This document shows, in pieces, positions 43,679 through 54,390 of a DNA stretch of 64,000 nt. The stretch spans positions 496,001-560,000 of the forward strand of contig NZ_CP006850.1 in assembly GCF_000523235.1 (NCBI RefSeq), read 5' to 3'. This stretch comes from Nocardia nova SH22a (GTDB taxonomy: Bacteria; Actinomycetota; Actinomycetes; Mycobacteriales; Mycobacteriaceae). A program made the translations under genes and the position numbers. The notes under the pieces are model-generated. The model ran no database searches. It worked only from the letters and a program-made list of their open reading frames with translations, and was not told where the DNA came from. Position 1 is the stretch's first letter. Each line of letters begins with the position of its first letter.

Positions 43679-44464
43679 GTGCTGTCCGACGCGGTACGGA
43701 ACGAACTGGCCGCGGAGCTCGCGGTCGCCGAACGAGACCGATCGCCGATCGACCCGCTGGTCACCCGGCATCCGGCGATCGATGTGGTCGACGCCTACGA
43801 GATTCAGCTGCTCAACATCCGGCAGCGGCTGGCCGACGGCGCGAAAGTGGTCGGGCACAAGGTCGGCCTGTCGTCGAAGGCCATGCAGGAGATGATGGGC
43901 GTCGACGAACCCGACTACGGCCATCTGCTCGCCGATATGCAGGTGTTCGAGGATGTCCCCGTCGACACCTCGAAGTATCTGTTCCCGCGCGTCGAGGTCG
44001 AGGTCGGCTTCGTGCTGGGCGCGGATCTGCCGGGCGAGGAGTGCACCGAGGCCGATGTGCTGGCCGCGACGGTCGCCTACGCGCCCGCCATCGAACTCAT
44101 CGACACCCGCATCAAGAACTGGAACATCGCGCTGTGCGACACGATCGCCGACAACGCGTCCTCCGCGGGCTGGGTGCTCGGCCCCGAGCGGGTGGCTCCG
44201 GATCGCTTGGACATCAAGGCGATCGACGCGACCCTGACCCGCAACGGCGAGGTCGTCGCCGAGGGCCGCAGTGACGCGGTACTCGACGATCCGACCATCG
44301 CGGTGGCCTGGCTGGCCCGCAAGGTCGCCTCGTTCGGGGTGCGGTTGAAGGCCGGTGACATCGTGTTGCCGGGCTCCTGCACCCGTGCCATCGACGCCCG
44401 TCCGGGTGACGACTTCCATGCCGAGTTCGCTGGACTCGGTTCCGTCCGTTTGAAATTCAGCTGA
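43679..44464 (+). CDS. hsaE: 2-Hydroxyhexa-2,4-dienoate hydratase HsaE
   Basis: A 261-residue member of the fumarylacetoacetate hydrolase-like hydratase family. It contains [19 protein letters not shown], the acidic metal-binding strands [13 protein letters not shown], and [19 protein letters not shown]. It hydrates the dienoate released by HsaD from ring A of the steroid. The GTG at 43679 is preceded by GGAAGG eight bases upstream; the open frame extends further up but is not conserved. It is first of hsaE-hsaG-hsaF, equivalent to Rv3536c. Confidence 0.93.
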   Translation: MLSDAVRNELAAELAVAERDRSPIDPLVTRHPAIDVVDAYEIQLLNIRQRLADGAKVVGHKVGLSSKAMQEMMGVDEPDYGHLLADMQVFEDVPVDTSKYLFPRVEVEVGFVLGADLPGEECTEADVLAATVAYAPAIELIDTRIKNWNIALCDTIADNASSAGWVLGPERVAPDRLDIKAIDATLTRNGEVVAEGRSDAVLDDPTIAVAWLARKVASFGVRLKAGDIVLPGSCTRAIDARPGDDFHAEFAGLGSVRLKFS

Positions 44465-44474
44465 GGGAGATCTA

Positions 44475-45386
44475 GTGACTGGCAACGGAAAGGTCACAGC
44501 CGCGATCGTCGGCTCCGGGAACATCAGCACCGATCTGCTGTACAAACTGCTGCGTTCGGAGCGGATCGAGCCGCGCTGGATGATCGGTATCGATCCGGAC
44601 AGCGAGGGTTTGAAGCGTGCCCGCGGTCTGGGGCTCGAGACCTCGGCCGAGGGCGCGGACTGGCTGCTCGCGCTGCCGGAGAAGCCGGACATGCTGTTCG
44701 AGGCGACCTCGGCGTATGTGCACCGTGAGTACGCGCCGAAGTACGAGGCCGCCGGTATCCGCGCGGTCGATCTGACCCCGGCCGCCGTCGGCCCGGCGGT
44801 CGTGCCGCCGGTCAACCTGGGCGCCAATATCGACACCCCGAACGTGAATATGATCACTTGCGGTGGGCAGGCGACGATTCCGATCGTCGCGGCCGTGTCC
44901 CGTGTGGTCGAGGTGCCCTACGCCGAGATCGTCGCCTCGGTGTCGTCGGTGTCGGCCGGACCGGGCACCCGCGCCAATATCGACGAGTTCACCAAGACCA
45001 CCAGCAAGGGCGTCGAGACCATCGGCGGCGCGAAGCGCGGCAAGGCGATCATCATTCTCAACCCGGCCGAGCCGCCGATGATCATGCGCGACACCATCTT
45101 CGCCGCGATCCCCGAGGACGCCGACACCGACGCGATCAGCGAATCCATCCACAAGATGGTCGCCGACATCCAGGAATACGTGCCCGGCTATCGCCTGCTC
45201 AACGAGCCGCAGTTCGACGAGCCGAGCGTGGTTTCCGGTGGGATGGCGAAGGTTTCGGTCTTCGTGGAGGTCGAGGGCGCGGGCGACTTCTTGCCGCCCT
45301 ACGCCGGCAACCTCGACATCATGACCGCCGCCGCCACCCGCGTCGGCGAGGTCATGGCCGAACAGATCCTCACGGCTCGGGTCTAG
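44475..45386 (+). CDS. hsaG: Acylating aldehyde dehydrogenase HsaG
   Basis: A 303-residue acetaldehyde/propanal dehydrogenase (CoA-acylating). NAD-binding GSGNIST is at residues 13-19 and the catalytic Cys129 in MITCGGQA. It forms a channelling complex with the aldolase HsaF and converts the released aldehyde to acyl-CoA. It starts with GTG 10 bases after hsaE, with GAGGGAGA in front, and is followed by hsaF after 13 bases. Confidence 0.94.
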   Translation: MTGNGKVTAAIVGSGNISTDLLYKLLRSERIEPRWMIGIDPDSEGLKRARGLGLETSAEGADWLLALPEKPDMLFEATSAYVHREYAPKYEAAGIRAVDLTPAAVGPAVVPPVNLGANIDTPNVNMITCGGQATIPIVAAVSRVVEVPYAEIVASVSSVSAGPGTRANIDEFTKTTSKGVETIGGAKRGKAIIILNPAEPPMIMRDTIFAAIPEDADTDAISESIHKMVADIQEYVPGYRLLNEPQFDEPSVVSGGMAKVSVFVEVEGAGDFLPPYAGNLDIMTAAATRVGEVMAEQILTARV

Positions 45387-45399
45387 GAGGGACCACATC

Positions 45400-46452
45400 A
45401 TGAACTACGTATTGCAGCCGTTCTCACAGGAACTCGACGTTCGCGTCACCGACACCTCGCTGCGCGACGGCTCTCACCACAAGCGTCACCAGTTCACCGC
45501 GACCGAGGTCCGCGATATCGTCGCGGCCGTCGACGCCGCCGGCGTGCCGGTCATCGAGGTCACCCACGGTGACGGTCTGGGCGGTTCCTCGTTCAACTAC
45601 GGGTTCTCCAAAACCCCTGAGCAGGAACTGATCACGATCGCGGCGCAGACCGCGAAGCAGGCCGAGATCGCGGTCCTCATGCTGCCCGGCGTCGGCGTCA
45701 AGGAGGACATCAAGATCTCCCAGGACAACGGCGCGTCGATCGTCCGCATCGCCACTCACTGCACCGAGGCCGACGTCTCGATCCAGCACTTCGGCTACGC
45801 CCGCGACCTGGGCCTGGAAACCGTCGGCTTCCTGATGATGTCGCATTCCCAGCCGCCGGAGGTGCTGGCCAAGCAGGCGCGCATCATGGCCGACGCGGGC
45901 TGTCAGTGCGTGTACGTCGTGGACTCCGCCGGTGCGCTGGTACTCGACCAGGTGACCGACCGCATCGCCGCGGTCGTCGCCGAACTCGGTGACGACGCCC
46001 AGGTGGGCTTCCACGGTCACGAGAACCTCGACCTCGCGGTCGCCAACTCCATCTACGCGGTGAAAGCGGGTGCCAAGCAGATCGACGGCAGCGCAAGGCG
46101 TTTCGGCGCCGGTGCGGGCAACACTCCGGTCGAGGCGTTCATCGGTGTCGCCGACAAGATCGGCATCAAGACCGGCATCGACTTCTTCGCCATCGCCGAC
46201 GCCGCCGAGGACGTGGTGCGCCCGGTCATGCCGCAGGAATGCCTGCTCGACCGCCAGGCCCTGATGATGGGCTACGCCGGGGTGTACTCCAGCTTCCTCA
46301 AGCACGCCGAACGCCAGGCCGAGCGGTATGGGGTCTCGGCAGCGGAGATGCTGGTCCGCGCGGGTAAGCGCAAACTCGTCGGCGGCCAGGAGGATCAGCT
46401 GATCGACATCGCGCTGGAGCTGCAGCGCGAACAAGCGGGGGCTTCCGCCTGA
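45400..46452 (+). CDS. hsaF: 4-Hydroxy-2-oxoacid aldolase HsaF
   Basis: A 350-residue class II aldolase of the HMGL-like TIM-barrel family. The metal-binding [15 protein letters not shown] and the [14 protein letters not shown] segment are intact, and the C-terminal communication domain that contacts HsaG is present. It splits 4-hydroxy-2-oxohexanoate into pyruvate and propanal, the end of ring-A catabolism. AGGAGGGA precedes the ATG. A perfect palindromic terminator follows the gene. Confidence 0.94.
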   Translation: MNYVLQPFSQELDVRVTDTSLRDGSHHKRHQFTATEVRDIVAAVDAAGVPVIEVTHGDGLGGSSFNYGFSKTPEQELITIAAQTAKQAEIAVLMLPGVGVKEDIKISQDNGASIVRIATHCTEADVSIQHFGYARDLGLETVGFLMMSHSQPPEVLAKQARIMADAGCQCVYVVDSAGALVLDQVTDRIAAVVAELGDDAQVGFHGHENLDLAVANSIYAVKAGAKQIDGSARRFGAGAGNTPVEAFIGVADKIGIKTGIDFFAIADAAEDVVRPVMPQECLLDRQALMMGYAGVYSSFLKHAERQAERYGVSAAEMLVRAGKRKLVGGQEDQLIDIALELQREQAGASA

Positions 46453-46464
46453 TTCGACGGAAAC

Positions 46465-46494
46465 GAAAGGCCGCGAACATGTTCGCGGCCTTTC
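46465..46494. terminator. Perfect 30-base palindrome after hsaF
   Basis: A fully symmetric hairpin from GAAAGGCCGCG to CGCGGCCTTTC with no unpaired loop bases other than those forced by folding. It stands 12 bases past the hsaF stop and ends in TTTCGTGTGT. The centre GAACATGTTC also matches the AACNNGTT core of a KstR box. Confidence 0.8.
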
Positions 46495-46695
46495 GTGTGT
46501 TCAGGGGATGGTCGCCCGCACGGCATACTCCAGCGCTGCCGGCAGCACTCGGTCGAGGCTGTGTCTTCGCTGTGGACTTCTCGAGTAACGCTCGGTGGGA
46601 CGGCCGGGATGATCTGATATCGGTGCGCTTCGCAGGGGTGCTCGGCGCTTCGCAATCGGGATTTCGTCTTCGGTGATGACACTTTGGGAGAAGCT

Positions 46696-47181
46696 GTGAA
46701 GATTCGGACATTTATCGGGGTGGCCGCGGCGGCGGTCGCGGTCGCGTGTGCGGGAACCGGTGTGGCCTCGGCCGATCCGTTCGTCGCGGCGAACGGGCCC
46801 ACCGCGCAGAACCCGGCGGACTATCTGGTCGGTGACACGGTGTATTTCAGTGCCGGATACGCGAATTGCTCGATGCATCCCAATGGCGATGTGGGCTGCG
46901 ATATCAGTCCGGGAATCGCGAATCTGTGGGGGATTCCGATCACGAATCTCGCCATCGACCTGCCGTTCCTTCCCGCCCATCCGACCTTCGGGCTCACCGG
47001 CGCGCTCGGGCGCGCGGGCAGCCGGTCCATCGACTCCGGGCCCTCGTCCGACGGGTACGACTACGGCGGGACGATCAGCTACGGCGGTGCGACCTGCAGC
47101 GGTGGGGGACGGGGTGCGATCAGTTGCACGTCGAAGGGACACAGCTTCAACTTCGGCTGGTCCGGAACCAACCTGAGCTGA
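46696..47181 (+). CDS. Secreted protein of unknown function
   Basis: A 161-residue exported protein. A clear signal peptide (VKIRTFIGVAAAAVAVACAG) ends at GVASA, with cleavage expected before DPFVAANG. The mature part is Gly/Ser-rich with two Cys pairs (NCSMHPNGDVGC and TCSGGGRGAISC) that could form disulphides. The GTG at 46696 has GGGAG nearby. The pattern resembles small secreted proteins of Nocardia and mycobacteria with unknown roles. It follows the hsaF terminator and is not in the steroid operon. Confidence 0.75.
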   Translation: MKIRTFIGVAAAAVAVACAGTGVASADPFVAANGPTAQNPADYLVGDTVYFSAGYANCSMHPNGDVGCDISPGIANLWGIPITNLAIDLPFLPAHPTFGLTGALGRAGSRSIDSGPSSDGYDYGGTISYGGATCSGGGRGAISCTSKGHSFNFGWSGTNLS

Positions 47182-47224
47182 ATATTCGGCCCCGGCGAGC
47201 GACGCGGCCGCGAACGGGCCGGTT

Positions 47225-47240
47225 GATACACTCGTGTATC
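47225..47240. promoter_or_regulatory. TetR-type operator upstream of TetR gene
   Basis: GATACAC-TC-GTGTATC is a perfect 7-bp inverted repeat, 25 bases before the regulator start. Its symmetry and place are typical of an autoregulatory TetR site. Confidence 0.65.
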
Positions 47241-47265
47241 CAGTCGTCGAGGGAGAGGAGCCGGG

Positions 47266-47901
47266 TTGGCCGCTCTCGATGCCGGGGGACCACGGATGAC
47301 CAAGCGGCGGGCCGAGACTCGGCAGCGGTTGCTGGATGCGGCGTTCGAAGCCTTCGCCGAGGAGGGGTTCGGGCGGTGCACGGTCGAGCAGATCTGTGAG
47401 CGGGCCGGGTTCACGCGCGGTGCGTTCTACTCGAACTTCACCTCGCTCGAAGAGCTGTTCCTCGATATGTGGGAGGCGCGCTCGGCGGAGATGCTGCGGG
47501 AGCTGACCGGGGTCCTGGAATCCGACGGCGATGTCGCGGTGGGAGATCTGCGTACCGGGGTGGAGCGGGTGCTGCGGGCGGTTCCCCTGGACGACAAGTG
47601 GTTCCGCATCACCGCCGAATTCACCGCACACGCCCTGCGTAACCCGCCGCTGCGCCGGGTGATGGTCGCCCGGGAGAATGCGATCGTCGCCGCCCTGCTG
47701 CCCGTCCTCGAGGCATTGCTGTCCCGCGTCGGCCGCCGTGTCACAGACCGGGAGGGCCTGGGCCGTGCGGTAGTCGCCGTACACGACGGCACCGCAACCC
47801 AATGCCTGCTCGAACCCGGCAGCACCACCGCATGGGATCAACGGGTCACCCTGTTCACTCAGGTCGCGATTGCCTACAGTGTGGGGGAGGATGCTGCATG
47901 A
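47266..47901 (+). CDS. TetR/AcrR-family regulator
   Basis: A 211-residue TetR regulator. The helix-turn-helix lies at about residues 20-65 (RLLDAAFEAFAEEGFGRCTV, then FTRGAFYSNFTSLEELF). The ligand domain is not assignable. The TTG at 47266 follows GGGAGAGGAG by five bases; an ATG at 47296 (MTKRRAET) is the alternative start. A palindromic operator sits immediately upstream. The alpha/beta hydrolase gene 135 bases downstream is the likely controlled partner. Confidence 0.87.
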   Translation: MAALDAGGPRMTKRRAETRQRLLDAAFEAFAEEGFGRCTVEQICERAGFTRGAFYSNFTSLEELFLDMWEARSAEMLRELTGVLESDGDVAVGDLRTGVERVLRAVPLDDKWFRITAEFTAHALRNPPLRRVMVARENAIVAALLPVLEALLSRVGRRVTDREGLGRAVVAVHDGTATQCLLEPGSTTAWDQRVTLFTQVAIAYSVGEDAA

Positions 47902-48036
47902 TGCCGACCGATCGTGCCTGTTCGCCGGTGGTCCCCTGGTGCGCTCCATACATCCCGATGTCCATGGTGGTTCCGGCGCGGTCCGGCGGGTCATCGTGCT
48001 CACTTCGAGCGTGGCCTTCGTGAAGGGATTCGCGGT

Positions 48037-48906
48037 ATGAGTGTGGCGGTCGAGGGTGTCGCCGGTGAGCTGATCGCCGTCGGCCGGGATCGGATCCATT
48101 TATGTCGCGGTGGGGATCCGGGTGCGCGTGCGGTGGTCCTGATCCACGGATTCGGTGGGTCACTGCACTGGTTCGAGCGGGTCGCGTCGCCGCTGGTGGC
48201 CGCCGGATATCAGCCGATCCGGATCGACCTGCGCGGGCACGGGTACACGCGCCCGGTGGATGGCCGCACCACCGTCGCAGACCTCGGCGGGCCCGCGCAG
48301 GGGCGTATGGTCGCCGATCTTCTCGACGTGCTCGACTTGGAAGACGTTGTGGTCGTGGGTCATTCCTTCGGCGCGGATGTGGCACTGGCGACCGCGCACT
48401 CCGCGCGGGTCGGTGCGGTCGGAATCATCGATCAGGCTCCCGATTACAGCTACGCGAAATTCCCCAGTGGCAATGCCGCCCTGGCGAATCCGGTGCTCGG
48501 CCCGGTGCTGCACCGGCTGGCGACCCCGCCGTTCGTGCGTATCGGCCTGCGCTACGCCGTGGCGCCCGGATTCGATCTCTGTACCGCCTTCGCCGACCCG
48601 GACCAGGCCGTCATCGACTACCGGATGATGAATCCCGCTGTGGCACAAGCTGTTGTCACAGAACGCCGTAGGCGCCTGGCCGCCGACCCGCTGGATGCCC
48701 AGCTGGCGCGCCTCGCCCTGCCAGCGCATGTCGTGCACGGCACCGCGGATCGCTTCTACGACTGGAAACCCACCGCGCAGCGGTATCGCGCCGCGGGCGC
48801 ACGGGTCGACATCATCGAGGGAGCGGGACATTCGCCGAATGTGGAACGCCCCGAACAGGTCGCCGAACTGCTCGGCGAGTTCCTTCGCTCGACAGCGGCT
48901 TCCTGA
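48037..48906 (+). CDS. Alpha/beta hydrolase
   Basis: A 289-residue alpha/beta hydrolase: oxyanion region LIHGFGGSLHWFE, nucleophile elbow VVGHSFGADVALA, and catalytic His in IEGAGHSPNVERP. The ATG at 48037 lies after GAAGGG. Upstream open-frame residues are not conserved. It is probably cotranscribed with, or regulated by, the TetR gene. The substrate is unknown; no lipase or epoxide-hydrolase-specific feature is evident. Confidence 0.88.
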   Translation: MSVAVEGVAGELIAVGRDRIHLCRGGDPGARAVVLIHGFGGSLHWFERVASPLVAAGYQPIRIDLRGHGYTRPVDGRTTVADLGGPAQGRMVADLLDVLDLEDVVVVGHSFGADVALATAHSARVGAVGIIDQAPDYSYAKFPSGNAALANPVLGPVLHRLATPPFVRIGLRYAVAPGFDLCTAFADPDQAVIDYRMMNPAVAQAVVTERRRRLAADPLDAQLARLALPAHVVHGTADRFYDWKPTAQRYRAAGARVDIIEGAGHSPNVERPEQVAELLGEFLRSTAAS

Positions 48907-49064
48907 CCGCGGGCCCCGAACAGCCGTCGCCGGTCCGGAACGCCGTACTCTGGTCTGCGGGTCGCCATCCGGTTTCGGTGAACCGGGCACGGCGATCACC
49001 CACCGCAGGCCGTGACCGGCAGCACGTGCGCCGGTCGCGCAGACGAGCTTCGGAGGAAACGACC

Positions 49065-49472
49065 GTGACCGACCGTCCCGCCCTGGCGAAGGCACTGGAC
49101 CTGCAACCCCACCCCGAGGGCGGCTGGTTCCGCGAAACCTGGCGCAGCGGAATCGAATTCGAACCCGCAGGCTACGACGGTCCGCGCTCCTGCGCGACCG
49201 CCATCAACTTCCTGCTGCTGCCGCACGAGCGTTCCGCCCCGCACACCGTCGCCTCCGACGAGATCTGGCTGTGGCAGCGCGGTGGCCCGCTGCTGCTGAA
49301 CATCGGCGGCGAGGAGGTGACGCTCGGCCCGGATGTCGAAGGGGGACAACTACTTCAGGCGGTGGTCCCGGCGGGTGTGAGCCAGGCGGCCCGTCCGGCG
49401 GGCGACGAGTATGTCCTGGTGAGCTGCGTTGTCGCGCCGGGATTCGACTTCGCGGATTTCCGCCTGGACTGA
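49065..49472 (+). CDS. Cupin (DUF985 family) protein
   Basis: A 135-residue cupin_5/DUF985 protein. The family signature is clear: LDLQPHPEGGWFRETWRS at the N-terminus, ATAINFLLLPHERSAPHTV and the YVLVSCVVAPGFDFADF ending. The beta-barrel may bind a metal or a sugar-like ligand. The GTG start has GGAGG eight bases upstream; longer upstream frames are non-conserved. No catalytic function is known for the family. Confidence 0.87.
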   Translation: MTDRPALAKALDLQPHPEGGWFRETWRSGIEFEPAGYDGPRSCATAINFLLLPHERSAPHTVASDEIWLWQRGGPLLLNIGGEEVTLGPDVEGGQLLQAVVPAGVSQAARPAGDEYVLVSCVVAPGFDFADFRLD

Positions 49473-49653
49473 CTGTCGCGGACCCGGCATTTTACGCTGC
49501 GGTCGGATCGATGTTCACGCAGCACAAGCGATCTCACCGCAGCGGCTGCGAACGCCGGGCCAGGTTGGTGTCGCACCGCGAAACCGCACCCAGCGGTGGA
49601 ACGCAGCGGGCCCGCACATCCGGAAGAACGTGCGGGCCCGAGCATGCGTCGGT

Positions 49654-49971
49654 CTATTCGTCGACGGTGAGAATGCCCTCGTCGATCGCGTACTGGATCG
49701 ATTTTTCCAGCGCCGGGCACGGATCCGGCTTCCCCGGCCCCGCCAGCTTCGCGAAGACGGGGCAGCGTTGCGCCGGACTCTCCGTCCACTGCATCGAGCG
49801 CTGATGCGACGACGACTTGCGGACCAGAACCTCCACCCCGCAGGAGTGGCAGGCCACCGGCGTCAGACCGTCCTCGAGATAGCGCTGCTTGTCGACGACC
49901 GTCTGGGCGCGCACCTGGTCCCGGCGTTCCGGACGGTCCGCGAAATCGGGTGCTTTCGCCCAGGCGACCAT
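49654..49971 (-). CDS. Small four-cysteine protein overlapping kshA
   Basis: A 105-residue protein whose ATG shares its A with the kshA stop (TGATG), giving tight coupling. Cysteines at 41, 44, 70 and 85 with nearby His42 and His56 (ACHSCGVEVL, RCPVFAKL, DPCPALEK) suggest a zinc or iron-sulphur site. The C-terminus is SIQYAIDEGILTVDE. It occupies the position of the unknown gene after kshA (Rv3527) in M. tuberculosis. It might assist electron supply to, or metal loading of, the Rieske oxygenase. The family was not recognised, so the function is inferred only from linkage and cysteines. Confidence 0.75.
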   Translation of the reverse strand: MVAWAKAPDFADRPERRDQVRAQTVVDKQRYLEDGLTPVACHSCGVEVLVRKSSSHQRSMQWTESPAQRCPVFAKLAGPGKPDPCPALEKSIQYAIDEGILTVDE

Positions 49972-51191
49972 CAGGCACCCGCCTCCTGCTTGACCGCGGC
50001 GTCGTTCTTGGCGGCTTCCTCTTCCTCGGCCTTGCGCCGCAGGTTCTCCGCGACCTCGGCCTCCCAGTGCTCGTTGGCCTTGGTGGTGTCGACCTCGAAT
50101 TCGAAGCGCTGCACCATCTTCGGATCGATATCGTCGACGTCGACGTAGAACTGGTCGTACCAGCGGCGCAGCTGGTAGACCGGCCCGTCCTCCTCGCAGA
50201 GCAGCGGATTGTCGATCTTGGACTTGTGCTTCCAGATCTCCACGTCCTGGAGGAACCCGTCGCCGAAGAAGTCGGCCATGCTGTTGGCCAGCTTCATCGC
50301 GGTGTCGTTGTCGATGCCCTTGGGGATCTCGACCGACAGCCCGTACTGCAGCACGAACGAATCCTGCGTGACCGGATAGTGGCAGTTGATCAGCTGCACC
50401 TTGATCTCGTACCCACCGTAGAGATTGGTCAGCGGATTGATCATGTAGGACGGGCCGAAGTAGGAGGCCTCCGACTTCAGCAGCGTCTCCCCGCCGTACT
50501 TGGCGGCCATGCCGATGTCCGGACGGCCCTTGGTCTCGAGGAACTGCGTCGCCACATGGCCCTCGAAGACGTTCTTGAAGTACGTCGGGAAGGCGAAGTG
50601 GATGTAGAAGAAGTGGGCCATGTCCACCACGTTGTCGACGATCTCGCGGCAGTTCGCGCCCTCGATCAACATGGTGTTCCAGGTCCACGGCGTCCAGCCG
50701 CTGTTGAGCTCCTCGGACGGTCCGCCCTCGGCGTCGGTGTACGGACCCTCGATGTAGGGGATGGTGACCTCGTCCGGCGGCGGATTGCCCTCGTGGTCGT
50801 GCCAGACGAACAGCTGTCCGTTGCGCTCGAGCGTGGTCCACGCGCGGGTCCGCGCCAGCGGCGGCACCCGGCGGGCGTAGGGGATCGAGGTGCAGCGGCC
50901 GTTGCCGCCCCAGCGCCAGTCGTGGAACGGGCAGGCGATGGAATCGCCCTTGACCTCGCCCATGCTGAGATCCCCGCCGAGGTGGCGGCAGTAGGCGTCG
51001 AGCACCTTCAGCTCGTTGTCACTGTTGGCCCACACCACGAGTTTGGTGCCGAACGCCTGCACGGCATGCGGCTTCCCGTCGCGGAACGTCTCGGTCAGGC
51101 CCAGGCAATGCCAGCCCCGCGCATACCGCGTCGGCGTCGAGCCGACGTCGATCTCGCGGACCTTCGAGCCCCGCTGTGCGGTCTCTGCCAT
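49971..51191 (-). CDS. kshA: 3-Ketosteroid-9-alpha-hydroxylase oxygenase KshA
   Basis: A 406-residue Rieske oxygenase. The [2Fe-2S] ligands are C68-x-H70 and C87-x2-H90 (YCRHLGGD, ACPFHDW); mononuclear iron ligands include D190, H193 and H198 (VVDMAHFFYIHF). With reductase KshB it hydroxylates C9 of ring B, and KstD action then opens the ring. The ATG at 51191 is chosen because AGGAGG lies 7 bases upstream; an ATG at 51197 is too close to it. The last ~40 residues form a charged tail (AENLRRKAEEEEAAKND). A KstR box lies 24 bases upstream. No kshB occurs in this window. Confidence 0.94.
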   Translation of the reverse strand: MAETAQRGSKVREIDVGSTPTRYARGWHCLGLTETFRDGKPHAVQAFGTKLVVWANSDNELKVLDAYCRHLGGDLSMGEVKGDSIACPFHDWRWGGNGRCTSIPYARRVPPLARTRAWTTLERNGQLFVWHDHEGNPPPDEVTIPYIEGPYTDAEGGPSEELNSGWTPWTWNTMLIEGANCREIVDNVVDMAHFFYIHFAFPTYFKNVFEGHVATQFLETKGRPDIGMAAKYGGETLLKSEASYFGPSYMINPLTNLYGGYEIKVQLINCHYPVTQDSFVLQYGLSVEIPKGIDNDTAMKLANSMADFFGDGFLQDVEIWKHKSKIDNPLLCEEDGPVYQLRRWYDQFYVDVDDIDPKMVQRFEFEVDTTKANEHWEAEVAENLRRKAEEEEAAKNDAAVKQEAGA

Positions 51192-51214
51192 CGTCATCCC
51201 TCCTCTGGAAGTAC

Positions 51215-51228
51215 TAGAACACGTTACA
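51215..51228. promoter_or_regulatory. KstR operator, kshA side
   Basis: TAGAACACGTTACA fits TNNAACNNGTTNNA at all fixed positions. On the minus strand it contains TGTAAC, a plausible -10 for kshA, so binding would block polymerase. Confidence 0.85.
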
Positions 51229-51317
51229 AAATTGAGCGGCCCAGCGCCAGCTATTCGGCGGACTACCAGGCAAAGGGCTCCGTTGTGGGACAATGAACAC
51301 CCGTTCTCGACATAAAT

Positions 51318-51331
51318 AAGAACGTGTTCTA
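51318..51331. promoter_or_regulatory. KstR operator, hsaA side
   Basis: AAGAACGTGTTCTA matches the KstR consensus except at the first T. It is 85 bases before hsaA and 90 bases from the kshA-side box, so the divergent region has two operators. Confidence 0.75.
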
Positions 51332-51415
51332 GTCTCAAGACAAGTATCGGTTCCGCTGAACGGTTGCGGCTGATACCTCCGTTCAGATTTCGACCAGGCA
51401 GGAGCAGCCACCGAG

Positions 51416-52585
51416 ATGACGCAAGAAGTGACCGAACGGGTCGAAGCGCTGTTGCCGAAGCTGCGCGAACAGGCGCAGGAGGCAGAGGATCTGCGCCGCA
51501 TCCCCGACGAGACCATGAAGGCGCTGCAGGAGACCGGTTTCTTCAAGCTGCTGCAGCCGCGCCAGTGGGGTGGCTACGCGGCCGATCCGGTCGTGTTCTA
51601 CGACACCGTCCGCAAGATCGCCAGCGCGTGCGGGTCCACCGGCTGGGTGTCGGGCATCATCGGCGTGCACAACTGGCATCTGGCGCTGTTCAGCCAGCAG
51701 ACCCAGGAAGAGGTCTGGGGCGAGGACTCACAGGTCCGCATCTCCTCCTCCTATGCCCCGATGGGCGCCGGTGTGGTGACCGAGAGCGGCGACGGCTACA
51801 TCGTCAACGGTTCGTGGGCCTGGTCCTCGGGCAGTGATCACGCGACGTGGACCTTCGTCGGCGGTCCGGTGATCAAGGACGGCAAGCCGGTCGACTTCGG
51901 CAGCTTCCTGGTGCCGCGCACCGACTACCGCATCGACGACGTGTGGAATGTGGTGGGCCTCAAGGGCACCGGCTCCAACACCCTGGTGCTGGAGAACGTC
52001 TTCGTGCCGCGCCACCGGTTCCTGAGCTACAAGGCCATGAACGATCTGACCGCGCCGGGTCTGCGGGAGAACACCGATCCGGTCTACAAGATGCCGTGGG
52101 GCACAATCCATCCCACCACCATCTCCACCCCGATCGTCGGCATGGCCTACGGCGCTCTCGAGGCGCACGTGGAACATCAGGGCAAGCGCCTGCGCGCCGC
52201 CTACGCCGGTGAGAAGGCCAAGGACGATCCGTTCGCCAAGGTTCGCATCGCGGAGGCCGCCAGCGATATCGATGCCGCCTGGCGGCAGCTGTCGGGCAAT
52301 GTCGCCGACGAGTACAAGCTGCTGGTCGCGGGCGAGGAGATCCCCTTCGACCTGCGCGTGGCCGCGCGTCGCGATCAGGTCCGCGCCACCGGCCGGGCCA
52401 TCGCCTCGATCGACAAGATGTTCGAGAGCTCGGGCGCCACCGCGCTGGCGAACGGCACTCCGCTGCAACGGTTCTGGCGTGACGCCCACGCCGGCCGGGT
52501 GCACGCCGCCAACGACCCCGAGCGCGCCTACACCATGTACGGCACGCATGCCTTCGGTATGCCGGTCACCGACGGGATGGTGTAA
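51416..52585 (+). CDS. hsaA: 3-HSA hydroxylase oxygenase subunit HsaA
   Basis: A 389-residue flavin-dependent monooxygenase with the acyl-CoA dehydrogenase-like fold. It contains LLQPRQWGGYAADPVVFYDT, CGSTGWVSGIIGVHNWHLAL and GSWAWSSGSDHATW. It hydroxylates 3-HSA to the catechol 3,4-DHSA using reduced flavin from HsaB. It is the first gene of hsaA-hsaD-hsaC-hsaB. The ATG follows GGAG at 51401, and a KstR box lies upstream. Confidence 0.94.
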   Translation: MTQEVTERVEALLPKLREQAQEAEDLRRIPDETMKALQETGFFKLLQPRQWGGYAADPVVFYDTVRKIASACGSTGWVSGIIGVHNWHLALFSQQTQEEVWGEDSQVRISSSYAPMGAGVVTESGDGYIVNGSWAWSSGSDHATWTFVGGPVIKDGKPVDFGSFLVPRTDYRIDDVWNVVGLKGTGSNTLVLENVFVPRHRFLSYKAMNDLTAPGLRENTDPVYKMPWGTIHPTTISTPIVGMAYGALEAHVEHQGKRLRAAYAGEKAKDDPFAKVRIAEAASDIDAAWRQLSGNVADEYKLLVAGEEIPFDLRVAARRDQVRATGRAIASIDKMFESSGATALANGTPLQRFWRDAHAGRVHAANDPERAYTMYGTHAFGMPVTDGMV

Positions 52586-54372
<1,787 letters not shown>

Positions 54373-54390
54373 CGGAAGAGGGCGGACGAT

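Noticed and set aside
41706..43895. 729-codon plus-strand frame opposite kstD
   Set aside because: KstD on the other strand has complete FAD motifs; this frame has none and crosses the kstD promoter.
46684..46695. ATG at 46684 as the start of the secreted protein
   Set aside because: The GTG at 46696 gives a standard basic signal-peptide start and has GGGAG at proper distance.
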